Origin: Pyrrhoderma lamaoense
Lineage: Eukaryota > Basidiomycota > Agaricomycetes > Hymenochaetales > Hymenochaetaceae
Direction: 5' to 3'
NCBI GenBank assembly: GCA_002794735.1
Contig: NBAZ01000034.1
Location: forward strand, 62,001 to 126,000
DNA: 64,000 nucleotides
In this document: positions 34,574 to 45,679 of the stretch, in pieces
Position numbering within the stretch: the stretch's first letter is position 1
Layout: each line of letters starts with the position of its first letter
Notes under the pieces: generated by a model
The model's input: the letters and a program-made list of their open reading frames with translations, nothing else
What the model was told of the DNA's origin: nothing
Databases searched by the model: none
Program-made: the position numbers and the translations under genes

Positions 34574-34866
34574 TTACCATCCTCCAGGTCCTCCGCCTCC
34601 AGGTCTTGGTCCACCACCACCACCACCGAATCCGCCGCCCCCAAACCCTCCACCAGGAGGTCCTCCGAAACCAGGTCCCCACCGCCAATCCAGGTCCCCA
34701 CCACCGAATCCGGGACCTCCACCACCGAAATGCGGTCCACCACCTCCTCCGCCGAAACCTCCTCCACCGAAACCTCCTCCTCCGAAACCGGGACCTCCCG
34801 GACCTCCTCCCCTCCTAAGAGTCGGCCGAGAAGCCCATGATGATGATGAGACGGTACACAACCCAT
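34574..34866 (-). CDS. Glycine-rich protein with MGC N-terminus
   Basis: Short Gly-rich protein of about 97 aa. It starts at ATG 34866 with MGCVPSHHHHGLLGRLLGG, and after one missing base in the following G-run (near 34810) continues as repeated GGPGFGGGGFGGGGFGG and GGPHFGGGGPGFGGG units, ending GGGPGGW. MGC at positions 1-3 matches the start of many N-myristoylated, palmitoylated proteins, so membrane tethering is possible. The HHHH run and Gly/Phe repeats suggest a disordered, adhesive or phase-separating tail. No catalytic domain. The opposite strand also has long open frames here, which are Pro/Ser-rich shadows of the repeat. Confidence 0.55.
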
Positions 34867-35690
34867 TTGTACGTCGTTAATTGATTAGAGTTAGGATTTG
34901 TATCCCTCGAAACTCAGGAAATTGTATAAGTTTTGTTTGCAGCAATCTACGAGTGCAGATAGTGTTTGCTAAGAGAAAAAAGTCAGATGAAACGATTCAA
35001 ACTTTTGCTTTAGAAGAAAAAAGTGTGTTACCTCTTTGGCAATGAGGAGTAAGAGAAGGGATAGCAGTGAATATTATGTTTCCTGAGTGAATCGATATGT
35101 TGGACATTTATACCCAGCTCGATAGTCCGCAGTATATATGCTGCATCGGAGGCCGGCCAATGACACGGGTATGACCGAGACACTCTCCACTTACCGCACT
35201 GCCTCAAAGACTCTAGACATCTTGGAATACGTACAGCTATTTCTAGTACATCCGAGACAGAGTACTAAAGCTCGTTGCTTTTTTCCTTGATAATCGTACT
35301 AACACACACGCATAACATATGATGGGATATAAAATACAAACAGAGCAAGCGAGCTCAGGAATTTCAAAGAGGGAGGTACTGCGTGCAGTGCCAAGTTCAA
35401 TGGATGAAGTGATTAATCCATAAAGAAAATTAACCCGCAGTCATAAATAAGCCTCACTTGCATGAACTTATATTACTGTAACAGTCGCAAAATCTGTCAA
35501 ACCGTTCATACCTGCGCTGCGGAAAATATTGAAGATCCGCCTCGTAAGCTAACAAATGTTTATCGTTGTTTACTTTGCAACTTAAATTACCGAAAGCAGT
35601 ATTGTAACTTGATAGGAATTCCGAATAAATTCAACAACAATGTTCTACAATAGTACACAAGGAAACAATAGCTTTCGTACAATCATTAAT
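34867..35690. other. Intergenic region
   Basis: About 0.8 kb between two minus-strand genes, holding the upstream flank of the Gly-rich gene and the 3' flank of the HSP9/12 gene. A short open frame at 35462-35653 (+) has no support. Confidence 0.45.
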
Positions 35691-36150
35691 CTATTTACGC
35701 TCGTTCATACCCAATGCGTTCTTTGCCTTGTCCAGCATAGATTCCTGTTAAGTGAAATTTTAGAACGAAAGTTACACTGAAGGATCATTGGGTCAGTACT
35801 CACAGAGTTCTCGTTAGAGTTTCCACTGAGCATGTCACCGAACTGCTGAGTGTAAGATTTTTCACTCTGCGTATGATGAATTAGTCAGCCAATGGTCCCA
35901 ATAGAATTGTAAAGTTAAGTTTACCTCCGGCTGCATGGACGAAGCCAAGGAATCTGCGTTTCCTTTGATCTTGTCACCCATGTGTTCTGTTGTGGACTTT
36001 TCGGAATCCGGCTAGATGATTAACATTAAGTGCCATGAAGTCACAGAGTCATCGTTAAGATGCAGATCTACGATTCAGAGATACAGCGGCACATACCTTC
36101 AGTGAGTTCTCCATCTTCTCACCGAAAGACTGACGCATGTTGTCTGACAT
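35691..36150 (-). CDS. HSP9/HSP12-family small stress protein
   Basis: Small hydrophilic heat-shock/stationary-phase protein, 85 aa, that in yeasts associates with membranes and stabilises them under stress. Four exons: 36097-36150, 35925-36011, 35804-35866, 35691-35744, all in phase 0, 258 nt. The sequence has repeated family motifs: MSDNMRQSFGEKMENSLK, PDSEKSTTEHMGDKIKGNAD, PESEKSYTQQFGDMLSG and a terminal helix SMLDKAKNALGM. Each exon encodes roughly one SEKS-type unit, as in other basidiomycete HSP9 genes. Charged and Gln/Asp-rich residues with no Cys fit an intrinsically disordered protein that folds on lipids. The gene is undamaged. A TATATATA element (36262-36269) and a stress-response-like AGGGG (36400-36404) lie upstream. 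Confidence 0.9.
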
Positions 36151-36399
36151 ATTGTTGGAGAATATAGAGGAGGAAAGAGTAAAAAGTCTTGGTGTAAGTT
36201 GGTACGAGTTGTATGAGGAGAGTAAAGTAGGATGGAATAAACTTGTGAACGTCTGCCACAGAGTATATATATGCATCCATTTATGTCATGACGATGCAAT
36301 GACGTCGGGAATTGAAAAACGTGTCATGCTCTTGGACCTGGAAAAGCTGGATCTACCTGCCACAGAAAGCATTAATCGGTCATGAGGGCATCCCTTTTT

Positions 36400-36404
36400 A
36401 GGGG
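36400..36404. promoter_or_regulatory. STRE-like AGGGG upstream of HSP9/12
   Basis: AGGGG within TTTTTAGGGGGCCCAC lies 250 nt upstream of the HSP9/12 start. It matches the stress-response element core bound by Msn2-type factors in yeasts. Orientation-independent; short, so possibly chance. Confidence 0.3.
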
Positions 36405-38281
36405 GCCCACTTTGCGGAAATCTGAGCAAATTTTCTTCCATTCCTAAAACCACATGTAAATGTTTTCAATAAGTGAAAACTACACAAACTAACAGTACTA
36501 CTGTAGCAGAGGAAGCGAGAAGGATATTCGAAATTTGAAATTTATTTCCCAAAATTGTTGAGGTAATAATTCATTTAGTTAAATTAAAGTCGAAAACTGG
36601 ATTACCTGATCTTACGAACTCGTTTTAATTGGGTCTAGACAGCATCCTAAACTGGCTATACCCCAGGTCTGCACCCGATGAAAGGCGAGGGGTAGTGATA
36701 CTCGTATGGCTTATATTTATCTCGGAGATCTTATGGTACACCACTATGATTAAATGGTGCATATGTGAGACCTGACTTTCTAGGAAAACATATTGCGATC
36801 ACTACGGTTTGTTTGTTCTTTGTAGTTTGTTTATCACTACAAGTACATACGTTCATTCCCTGCACAGCTGAGCCCGAGCTCATCATGAATGACTCTATGC
36901 TCCGATCTCTCAACTATTATATGCCATCTAGGTCTTTGCTCCAATGTTAGCTACTCCATCTGAATATCAAATCTCCTATACGTAAGTAGAAGCACCGACT
37001 ACATATCTCGGAGCACCCGCATGGACTGTGATCCGTCCCCCATCGTAATGGTGTAGCAAAATGGACAGCTACACACCATACGCTACGTTGAGTAATAACT
37101 TAGAATTGCTAGCGACAGGATTTGGCTCTACATACGGCTCGACACCGGAATTCTTTGGCACTTATGCATATGTACATACACATGTAGATATATGGGTACA
37201 ATCCAGATGCGGTCATGACGTTCTGGCTCACTTTCACAGTAAAACCTTTTGATAAACATAGCTAAAGTCTGTGAGCTTTGAGCTTTTTTTGGCTGCGGGC
37301 ATCCTGTCTACAACATGGACATAAACATTACTAATTCCAACCATTCTGGGAATGGGAGTACCTATTAGTGCTCCATCCAGGAAATTCTGGACTCAAGAGT
37401 GGCCACTATATAAGCGAAATCTTGAGGAAAGCAGATTTCCTCTCGATAAAGTGCTCAATAGAATAATGTGTATAAGCTTGCAGTTTTAACTCTTACGGCA
37501 ATTCCATGGTACTTTTTACATGTATGTTGTGAGATTCCCCTGTTATGGGGTCATGAAAAGTATCTCTATAACGTCTCCATTAAGAAGACAGTTTTGATAC
37601 GAATGTATCACAAATGCGCAACAGAAAAACTCCGATTGCATACGTTCCGTGCTTAGTATTGATATAACTATCAGATAAATATCTTAAAACACACCCGTTT
37701 TGCGAGTATGGAGACATATTATCATGCTATAGGTGGGTATACGAAGGGCGCCAGTAATTGTAGTTGACTTATGGCCTTGGGAACTAATTCGATTGGTTTT
37801 GAAGAGACATTCCCCGCTTATGTAACTGTGCCTGGCGGACGGTCCCGCAACAGCGTGAGAACAAATCGGTGAACAACGACTTTCTATCCTTCCCTTCATT
37901 TAACATAAGACACGAAAAATCTGTTATGGAGGTCGATATCTTATATTATCTTATCAAAATAGTACTCGGAGCATCCCACAAGAAGCGGGGGCTAAGCTAG
38001 TTGAAGAGATTCATCGTTCAAGAATAAGAGAGAGCGAGTGTCACAAAAGCACGTGGAGTGATTTTACGCGACTCATTTATATGTTGATAACAGAAAGTAA
38101 GGATGTCGATACAAATACAAGATGACGATATAACTACAAAAACAAAATGAAAGCAAGTAGAAAGCATGAGAGTAACAGAAGGCGACGATAGAGATACAAT
38201 TCAAAGCACAAGTCAAAAGATAGCAAGATAATATAAAGAAACTGAAAAGACAGAAATAATGAGATTCTCGTCACTACGCAC
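36405..38281. other. Intergenic region
   Basis: About 1.9 kb with only short unsupported open frames. No RNA gene or repeat was recognised. Confidence 0.4.
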
Positions 38282-39238
38282 TCACTTCCTTTTCCTCTTC
38301 CTCTTCCTTTCTCCTCCCCCGTTCGCTTCAACGTGCTTCTTTAGTATATGTTTTTCAATCACGTCAAAGCGTGATCCCATGGAAGAATGCGAGCACTCTG
38401 AGCACTGCAATTTTATAACATGCGTGGCCATGTGTCGGTTGATTATAGATGTTAGAGACGACTTATCCACGTTCTTCAGGTCTTTATCCGGCCAATTGCA
38501 ATTTTTACATTTCCATTTTCTGAGCCTTTCGATTTCCGTAGACGGCGTATGGTGCCGCCGATGCTCGTGGAAGTCGTTGACGGAGTGCAATCTGGTCCTA
38601 CACCTGCAAGACTTGTCTATAACTTTGCTCTCCCCGCAGTCATGGATCTTAAAAAATCGCCTAACTGGCCTCCAAGAATGTTGAAGAGGTCGTCCTCCAC
38701 CCATCCGCTTTTGGGCCGCTTGCACGAGACCTTTTTGGAGGAACTTCCACTCACTTCTTCCTTCCCCTCCACGCGCTCCACGTTCTCAGCTTCTTTTTCT
38801 TTTTTCTTCCTCCTTCCTTCCTCCTCCCCTCCCTTTTCTCCTTCCTTCCTCCTCTCCTCCCTTTTTCCTCTTCCTCCTCTCCTTCATTTTCTCCTTCCTC
38901 CTCCACTTCCTTTTCTTCTTCCTCCACCTCCACGCGTTCCACGCTCTCAGCTCTTCTTCTTCTTCCCCTTCCTCCTCCCCTTCCTCTACTTCTTCCTCAT
39001 CGGCCCGTACCTTTGACGCCTCCTCAATAGTCTCATCGATATAATCGTCTTGGAAGTAGCCAAAACGACAAGGGACGTCGACAACGTTGTAATAGAATGG
39101 ACTAGTATATTCTATAGTAGCGTAAAAGTCGTCAAAACTATCGACGTTGTGCGTCGGATAGGATTCTGTTTCAGAGTCAAAGAGGAATTTATCGATAGAG
39201 AGTTGGGTTTGACGGTCAATGCTTGATGGAAAGGTCAT
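38282..39238 (-). CDS. Lineage-specific zinc-finger protein with GA-rich charged linker (frameshifted)
   Basis: Putative nucleic-acid-binding protein. ATG 39238 starts MTFPSSIDRQTQLSIDKFLF, followed by an acidic N-terminal domain. Next comes a Glu/Lys/Arg-rich linker encoded by a GA-rich minisatellite (about 38755-39000), in which the reading frame changes more than once. Then comes a motif shared with the 46.3-kb copy (GWVEDDLFNILGGQ, TAGRAKL). Two C2H2 fingers follow: C-x2-C...H-x3-H in WKCKNCNWPDKDLK and IINRHMATH, then C-x2-C...H-x4-H in LQCSECSHSS and EKHILKKH. The end is RKRKRKRK, an NLS-like tail. Splice sites between the linker and finger parts are uncertain (a CTTGCAG/GTGTAGG boundary is shared by both copies). 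Treat as one locus with uncertain exon structure, possibly a pseudogene. Confidence 0.55.
38755..39000 (-). repeat. GA-rich minisatellite inside the zinc-finger gene
   Basis: Almost pure purine on the minus strand (GGAGGAAGGAAGAAG units). It contains a duplicated marker, GAGAACGTGGAGCGCGTGGA and GAGAGCGTGGAACGCGTGGA, about 170 nt apart. This indicates internal tandem duplication of the coding linker and explains the frame ambiguity. Confidence 0.7.
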
Positions 39239-40553
39239 TTTAAGTGTTGTGTGTGTAAGTTGAGAATGAGGCTTACAGTTCGAGAAAGGTATACTTATCC
39301 TGAAAAACAGGTTCAAGTAGAATTGCGAGTCTCGTCGTGTCATCAACACGGTCCATATTTTAGGTGAGATAAAACAAAGGGATGGTAAGAGTTAGTTGTA
39401 TGTAAAAATGGGATGGCAAAAGCCAAAATGCACAAGGGGGACGGCAAAATTAGTTGGTTGCACAAAGGGGATGGTAATTGTTAGTCGGAGATCAAAGACA
39501 CTCCGTGGAAGTACTTGTAGGATAATTGTTTGCCCCTGTTTGACACCTATCTACTTCTGTAAGTTCATTCATTATCTAGTAGTTCTCGGTAGCCGAGTCG
39601 CCTCGTGATGTTGTTTGACCATTTTTTGCACCAAACCACATACGCGCCATAAAACAACAACCTGTAATACTGATGCGGCCCTTCTGGTTTTTCTGGTCTT
39701 TCATATGCTAACGACGCCTCTGCTAAGGGATCACTAACTGAAAAATAGTTTAAAATTTTTCATGTGGAGAACCGTTGTTAAGTTGAAAAATATCCAAGTC
39801 TTAGCCAACCAAAACAATCTGAATTGTGACGCTGATGCCGATAATCAGGAAGCACGCGAAGGTCCTTTGTTAATTATATTCGATGGAGAACTCACAAACC
39901 CTTAGCAACTGCACAGTCTTTGAAAAACTTGGTTCCATTGTTTAATAATATTAAAGTTCACGTCAACCCTGCAGAGACCCTTCAAAGACAATTCCCTATT
40001 CGGTAAACCGGGATTCAATCAAGACGTTGAATGAGGAAAATGCGGGTCCCCTGAGTACATCCGCTTATCAAGTCGATATTCTCGTGGAGCAAGACGCGGT
40101 ACGGATCACAAGATGTTGAGCCCTCCTCATTCGAATGATGACAAGCTATACATTGTGGTCCCATAGCAGATAAGTCCCAGACATATTCTGATAGACAATC
40201 TGCCCACTCCATCACTCTGAAGTTAGACGGATGATGATTGCTGAACGGTGAGTACTGGTGCGCTGATTGAATCTATATTGAAAGTTCGATGTTTGCCTTT
40301 CACAGATACATACCAATACTAGCTAAACACGTCTAAAGCAGGTGCAGTTACTACTTCGTGGTTTCATTGTTTCCACCACAGAAAGATAGCAGGGGTCTTC
40401 AATCCTTTTGCGCCTTTTCGTCGTTCAAGCCAAGCTATCTGTTACATTGTATATTCGCAAAATCAATCATCAAGAATATTACTTTCAATACCTGTCTAAC
40501 GCGTAACGAGCACACAATATTGGATCATATCATCATACTTCTCGCACTGACCT
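39239..40553. other. Intergenic region with a degenerate tandem repeat
   Basis: Between 39375 and 39490 related units recur (GGGATGGTAAGAGTTAGTTG, GGGATGGCAAAAG, GGGGACGGCAAAATTAGTTG, GGGGATGGTAATTGTTAGTC), spaced about 30-36 nt. The rest has no supported gene; a 66-codon open frame at 40015-40215 (-) is unassigned. Confidence 0.5.
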
Positions 40554-41863
40554 TCACCAACCATGTTCCTTGTAACTTGTAATGGTATCCTTCGCCGTTG
40601 TTCGCATGTCAATATATTGGATCCCAAGGACATCTCTAGATTTCTTCGAGCTGAAAACAACCTGGCCCATAACGTTCTTACCCGACCCCGGAGTACCAAT
40701 CTGAAGATCTACGCCTGGAATCTTTAGTTCATTCGCTACATCAACTATATATGGTGTCATGGCTTTGTATATTTGCAAGCAAGGGAAGGACATACGCCAG
40801 TCTTGCCAAGCAGCAGCACCTGCACTTATTATAAATCTCTGGCCACCTGCCTCTGGAACTTCAAGAGCACGAACATGTGCAGCAGCTACATCACGGACGT
40901 CTACCCAAGAGCGACGACCTTGGAGAAAAGCAACCCCGGTTTCATTGGCGGAATCCCTGTTTGGTACTAACGACTTATAAAACCATAGCAAGCTCGTATT
41001 GAGCGAGTTGACGTCTTCAACTTCCTGCAATATGGGGCCAAGGACAAGTGTGGGGTTTATTGTTACAAGATCCCAACTAATCTTGCCCTTGAGGTCATTC
41101 GCAAGTTTCCATGCTGCTATAGATGTTTAACAGCCAGAATGAGAACAACGGGATTCAAATTCAGAAATTAGACCTTACATTTCTCTGCCAATACCTTCGA
41201 AGCACGATACTTATCCATTTGTCCGGCCAAACGACCTTTCTTGTTCACTTCATCTACGCTCTCCTCATTCCAACAGCTCTCATCAACTTCTCCGTGACTC
41301 GAAGGAGAAAAAACTGTCGCACAGGATGAAGTTACTACAATACGTCTCAATTGGGGACCACTAACAAAACGATAATTAATATCATCAGCGGTTTTGAAGA
41401 AACTATAGAGATGAAACATCTAAAGAAGTAAATAAGCAAGACAATTACGTACGCAAACTTAATGGCTGATTCAAGCAATCCCGTCGTGCCATTTACAGCA
41501 GGCATAATCAATTCTGTTTCTCGATCAAAACGTGAAAATGTATCAAAAATGACAAAAAACTATACCATCTGGATCGTCCGCTTGAGTATGAGCCGGTGAC
41601 GCAGTGTGTTCGATTGCGTCTACTCCCTTAACTGCTTCATCAAAAGCACCCGGTGCTGACATATCTGGAACAACTGCCAGCTCGAACTGCCCACTCGCAG
41701 CCTCACCCTTGAATGTGTTGAGGAGATGTTGACCTTTTTTGACTGATCGAACGGTTCCTCTCACAGCGAAACCATGTTCAAGGAGATATCGAACGACCCA
41801 GATGGCGATAAAGCCAGAGGAACCAGACACGAGCACTTTTGCTGGCGCACTCACGGATGGCAT
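40554..41863 (-). CDS. GRE2-like extended SDR reductase, copy 4
   Basis: Complete 350-aa member of the family with no frameshift. Exons: 41566-41863, 41453-41513, 41179-41360, 40796-41116, 40554-40744, all GT-AG, 1053 nt. Exon lengths 298-61-182 are identical to copies 2, 3 and 5. Motifs: MPSVSAPAKVLVSGSSGFIA (nucleotide-binding glycines), IVVTSSCATVFSP, DKYRASKVLAEK (YxxxK), SWVDVRDVAAAHVRALEVPE, GAAAWQDW and KSRDVLGIQYIDM. The expected role is NADPH-dependent reduction of an aldehyde or ketone. A TATAAATA box is present 60 nt upstream on the minus strand (41923-41930). It is the first of three same-strand paralogues. Confidence 0.9.
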
Positions 41864-42526
41864 GGCTGTTGTGTGAACACACCTTTCTGAGGAAAGAGAC
41901 CCTCCAGAATTGATGTTTGATGTATTTATACAGTTCACATTGTGCGGGAATTCTTCATAAGCCATATAACATGATATACCCATAATAAGGTGCAACATAC
42001 TTGTTATAGCCTTCTTTCCCCCGGAGTGCCTTAGTAATTTGATCACTTTGATCAAAATTCTACTTTTGAACTGATAGGTAAGTTAAGTTATGCCCCGCAA
42101 TTCTTCTATTTCATTTGGAATAACGTTACTCGTTACTGACAACTCACATCTGTCTTCGCATTTTTGACACATAGTTTGGGTGTAGTATACAGGCCTTCGA
42201 TCGAGTCGTGAGTTTACGATTTATCTCAATAATGTATACCAATTCTAATCCGCTCTTGCTCGTTGGACAGAAACGCTTGGTATAAATAAGATGGGTGTTT
42301 CATGTCTAATAGTCTATGTCATAACCTTTCTCGGTGAGTTCATGATTAAATTGATTAAGTAGATCACTCTTAATATAGCTGATCCATCAAATCAGCAGGC
42401 GAGATGTGTTTTAATACAAAGAGGAAATTGACCTACTTCATCCTCCAATGACTCTCCTCAGTTTTACAACTTGAAAAAAGGAACGAAGTCCGATATGTCC
42501 CCATTATACATTTATAACATGCCCAA
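41864..42526. other. Spacer between reductase copies 4 and 5
   Basis: About 660 nt; contains the copy 4 promoter with a TATAAATA element at 41923-41930 (minus strand). No gene. Confidence 0.5.
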
Positions 42527-43792
42527 TCACTTTGTTTCTAGGAAACCATAGGTCTTAAAGCTTTCAAGAGTGTCCTTGGCTGTTGTTGTCTTGTCTCTGA
42601 ACTCAATACCGAGCACATTTTTGGCCTTTGTCGTATCCAATTGGTACCTGTACTCGATACCCTCCACCGATTCGGGAGTACCTATTGGCGCATGCACATC
42701 TGGGATATTCAACTTATTCGCTATATTGACTTCAAGGAGTCCATCAGAGTCATAACCTTTCTCATACGAACTTCTCACTTACACCACTCTTGCCATATGA
42801 ATGATCCACCACTGCAAATAATGCGCTGTCCTCCTGCTTCCGGAATCCTGATAGCGAGAACATGTCCCAACGCGACGTCACGGACATCTACCCATACTCG
42901 GTGTTCCTTCGCTAACTGTTCTACAGTAATTTTCTTGGATACAAGTGCATTATAAAACATTGCGAGGCTAGCATTGAGCTTTGAGGGCTCCGAAACTTCA
43001 TGCAAGATAGGACCGAAAATAATTGTGGGGATTATCACAGTAAGGTCCCATGAGACCTTATCCTTGTTGTCTTCGAAGAATTTCCAGGCGGCTATCAGTC
43101 AGGAGTTAATTCTAATCAAGGGATCATACACGAAAATGTAAACCTCGCTCAGCTAAGACCTTTGAAGTTGAATATTTTGCAAGAGGACTAGCATGGCGGC
43201 CTTTTTCCGTTACTTCTGCAGGCCCTTCCTCGTTCCAGTCCTGCTCGGATAGCAACCCTGTAGAACCAAGGTTTATAATTGTGGTTCCAGACGATGTGAT
43301 AACAACCCTCTACAATTGGGGACCTCTGCAATCAAATTGAATTCAGATCATAGCTATAAAACGTTACGACTAACGCGTGTCTTAGTGCTGATTCTAGTAT
43401 ACCAAGTGTTCCTTTTACTGCAGGATTAATCAACTCTGTGCTTTGCATTAGTAGTCATCACAAATGAAAAAGGATATACGATTATAGTCTTCACCAATTG
43501 GATCGTCTGCATTCAGGTGAAGCGGAGACGCTACATGCTGTATGGCAGCTACTCCTTTCACGGCCTCGTCAAACGCCCCAGAAACGGTCATATCAGGGAC
43601 AACGACGATCTCAAATCTATCCTCGGAGACTTCATTCTTAAAAGTATCTAAGAGGTGTTTGCCTTTACTTTCGTTCCGGACTACACCACGGACAGAAAAT
43701 CCTTGATCGAGGAGCGTCCGTGCAACCCATGAGCCAAGGAAACCATTGACACCTGAGACAAGGATCTTAGCTGGAGATGATATTGCGGGCAT
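42527..43792 (-). pseudogene. GRE2-like extended SDR reductase, copy 5, with in-frame TAG
   Basis: Exons 43495-43792, 43375-43435, 43144-43325, 42783-43091, 42527-42729 total 1053 nt with closed phases, as in copy 4. MPAISSPAKILVSGVNGFLG gives the nucleotide-binding site, AKYSTSKVLAER the YxxxK pair and WVDVRDVALGHVLAI the conserved segment. Codon 125, in the sequence GPQL-stop-RVVITSS, is TAG (43310-43312), where the paralogues have AAA or AGA, just before the catalytic Ser region. Every other feature is intact, so this is either a recent nonsense mutation, a base-call error or a readthrough case. Without readthrough the product would be a 124-residue fragment lacking the catalytic residues. 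Confidence 0.75.
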
Positions 43793-44401
43793 TCAAGAAA
43801 TAAACGGAAGAATCAACGATCAAAAAAAGTGTCCCTATGTGTGTAAGTGTATCGTAAGTAAATATATCAACCATCATGCATAAGCAGAAACTATATATAC
43901 ATGACGTACTCATTCGGCTTACTTTTCGTCATCGGTCGGCATCGTTATATGAAATGGATGTGCCCCCTATCTTTACTTCCAGGATTGATTAAGTGAGTTA
44001 ACTCAGTTTATAACTGAGTAACTCGCGTTCATATGTATATAATTGTATGATTGTATGAATTCTCACAGTCACAGTGTTAATCAGTTACCGATAACTGTAA
44101 TCAATTCAAAATTTTGCAAGTGGTCTTGGAGTAGGCCTTAACACGACTCCACAAACAGTTCTGAGTTCCCCACGTTGCTTCATCAGTGGGAAAAAAGTCA
44201 TCGCCGAACCAGATGAAATGACGGTATACCAATGTTCTTTATATTACAAAGTTACGATGGGGTTTGGAATTCAGCTTCTTTATATTACAAAGTTACAATG
44301 GGGTTTGGGATTCAGCTATGCTATATGGTACAAATCACAAAGAGTAAGGTATGTTTTGCATATGACTTTTATGAAGAATATGGATTTAGAATTTCTTGTC
44401 T
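43793..44401. other. Spacer between reductase copies 5 and 6
   Basis: About 600 nt. It holds a GTATATATAG TATA-like element near 43891 and the tandem duplication listed next. Confidence 0.5.
44235..44316. repeat. Tandem duplication of a 41-42 nt unit
   Basis: Two adjacent copies of TTCTTTATATTACAAAGTTA followed by CGATGGGGTTTGGAATTCAG (second copy CAATGGGGTTTGGGATTCAG), differing at two positions. Located just 3' of reductase copy 6. Confidence 0.85.
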
Positions 44402-45679
44402 TTACCATCCGCGAGCCTGAAAGTCTCTAATGCTATCTTTAACAGTTTCTAATTTACTTTTGAAGTTGATTCCCAATAGCTCCCTTGCTTTAGTTGGATT
44501 AAATACACCAGGGTATTCATCGTCGTATAGTTGGCTAGGATCTCTTTTCGGGAACGTATACCCAGGTATATTCAACTCATTTGCAACGTCATCTGTATGT
44601 GAATATCTCAGTAGACTGTGGTGAATATAGAAATGTAAATGAACGTTACGTACACCAGTCCTGCCAGTCGAATGTACCTGAACTCATAATAAAGTAATTT
44701 CCTCCTGCTTCAGGGACCTCGAAAGCCCTAACGTGAGCAAGAGCGACATCACGAACATCGGTCCACCACAGATGCTTGCATCCTAACGCCGGAAGTTTCT
44801 GTTGCTTTAGTACCCCATAGAGCATCGATGCACTCATTCCAAGTGGTTCTTCTCCCAGAATAGGACCAAATGTCGCGGAAGGGTTGATAACCGCAAGATC
44901 CCAATTAATTTCTGCTTTATGATCTTCTACAAATTTCCAAGCGGCTTTTCAAGCCACAAGCCACAATGAACGGAGTAATGGATCACAATCAGAATTTTTC
45001 TGATATAGACGAGTATGGAGACTACCTTTCTCCGCATCGGCTTTCGATGGCCTGTACTTCGCTATCATTTGATACACGGTAAACTCTTGTTCCTCTCTTT
45101 TATCTCCTGAATCTAAAGTAGCCAAGTCAAATAAATTATTTTTGGCTGCTTCTTCTGTGGTGGACATCGTAGATGTGGCTACTATCCGTTTCAACTGAGG
45201 GCCTCTAAAATCAGAAGAATTGATGAGGATGTAAATCTGTATACCTGAAGAATTGTTTAAATACTAGCACTCACGCATATTTCAGAGCAGATTCAAAGAT
45301 ACCGACCATTGCGCGCACGACAGGCTGAGAGCTACCTGTGTTATCGATTTGACATATGAGAAGTGTACACCGTTGTAAGTTGAAATCTGCTCTCACTGTT
45401 CATAGTATCAAAATCTAGTGAAGTAGGGGAAGCAATATGAGCGATTCCGTCCATTCCCTTTACAGCTTCGTCGTATGCGCCAGAAACAATCATGTCCGGG
45501 ACTAGAACAACTTCGAAATTCCCTTCCAAGACTGAGTCTTTGAATAGTTTAAGGAGGGCTGATCTCTTCTCTTCTGAGCGCACAGTCCCGCGTACGAAGT
45601 ATCCTCGTTCAAGAAGAGTGTGAACCACCCAAAGGGCTATATAGCCATTTGCTCCTGTAACAAGAATCCTCATCACCAT
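44402..45679 (-). CDS. GRE2-like extended SDR reductase, copy 6 (divergent)
   Basis: Complete 334-aa member, exons 45397-45679, 45275-45335, 45026-45204, 44654-44944, 44402-44592, 1005 nt, closed phases. The N-terminus is shorter (MVMRILVTGANGYIALWVVH). YxxxK is in AKYRPSKADAEK, the Ser region is RIVATSTMSTTEE, and WTDVRDVALAHVRAFEVPEA is present. The segment after FGPIL is shorter than in the paralogues and the C-terminal half (PGYTFPKRDPSQLYDDEYPG) is distinctive, so substrate range may differ. A TATAAATA element is about 80 nt upstream (minus strand, 45757-45764). No frameshift. Confidence 0.88.

Noticed and set aside
34492..34840. Pro/Ser/His-rich open frames on the plus strand
   Set aside because: They are the reverse reading of the glycine-rich repeat on the minus strand.
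40015..40215. 66-codon Cys-containing open frame (-)
   Set aside because: Short, isolated and unrecognised; insufficient to call a gene.
6161..45679. Secondary-metabolite gene cluster
   Set aside because: Many reductases are present, but there is no polyketide synthase, NRPS, terpene synthase or P450, and housekeeping genes are interspersed.
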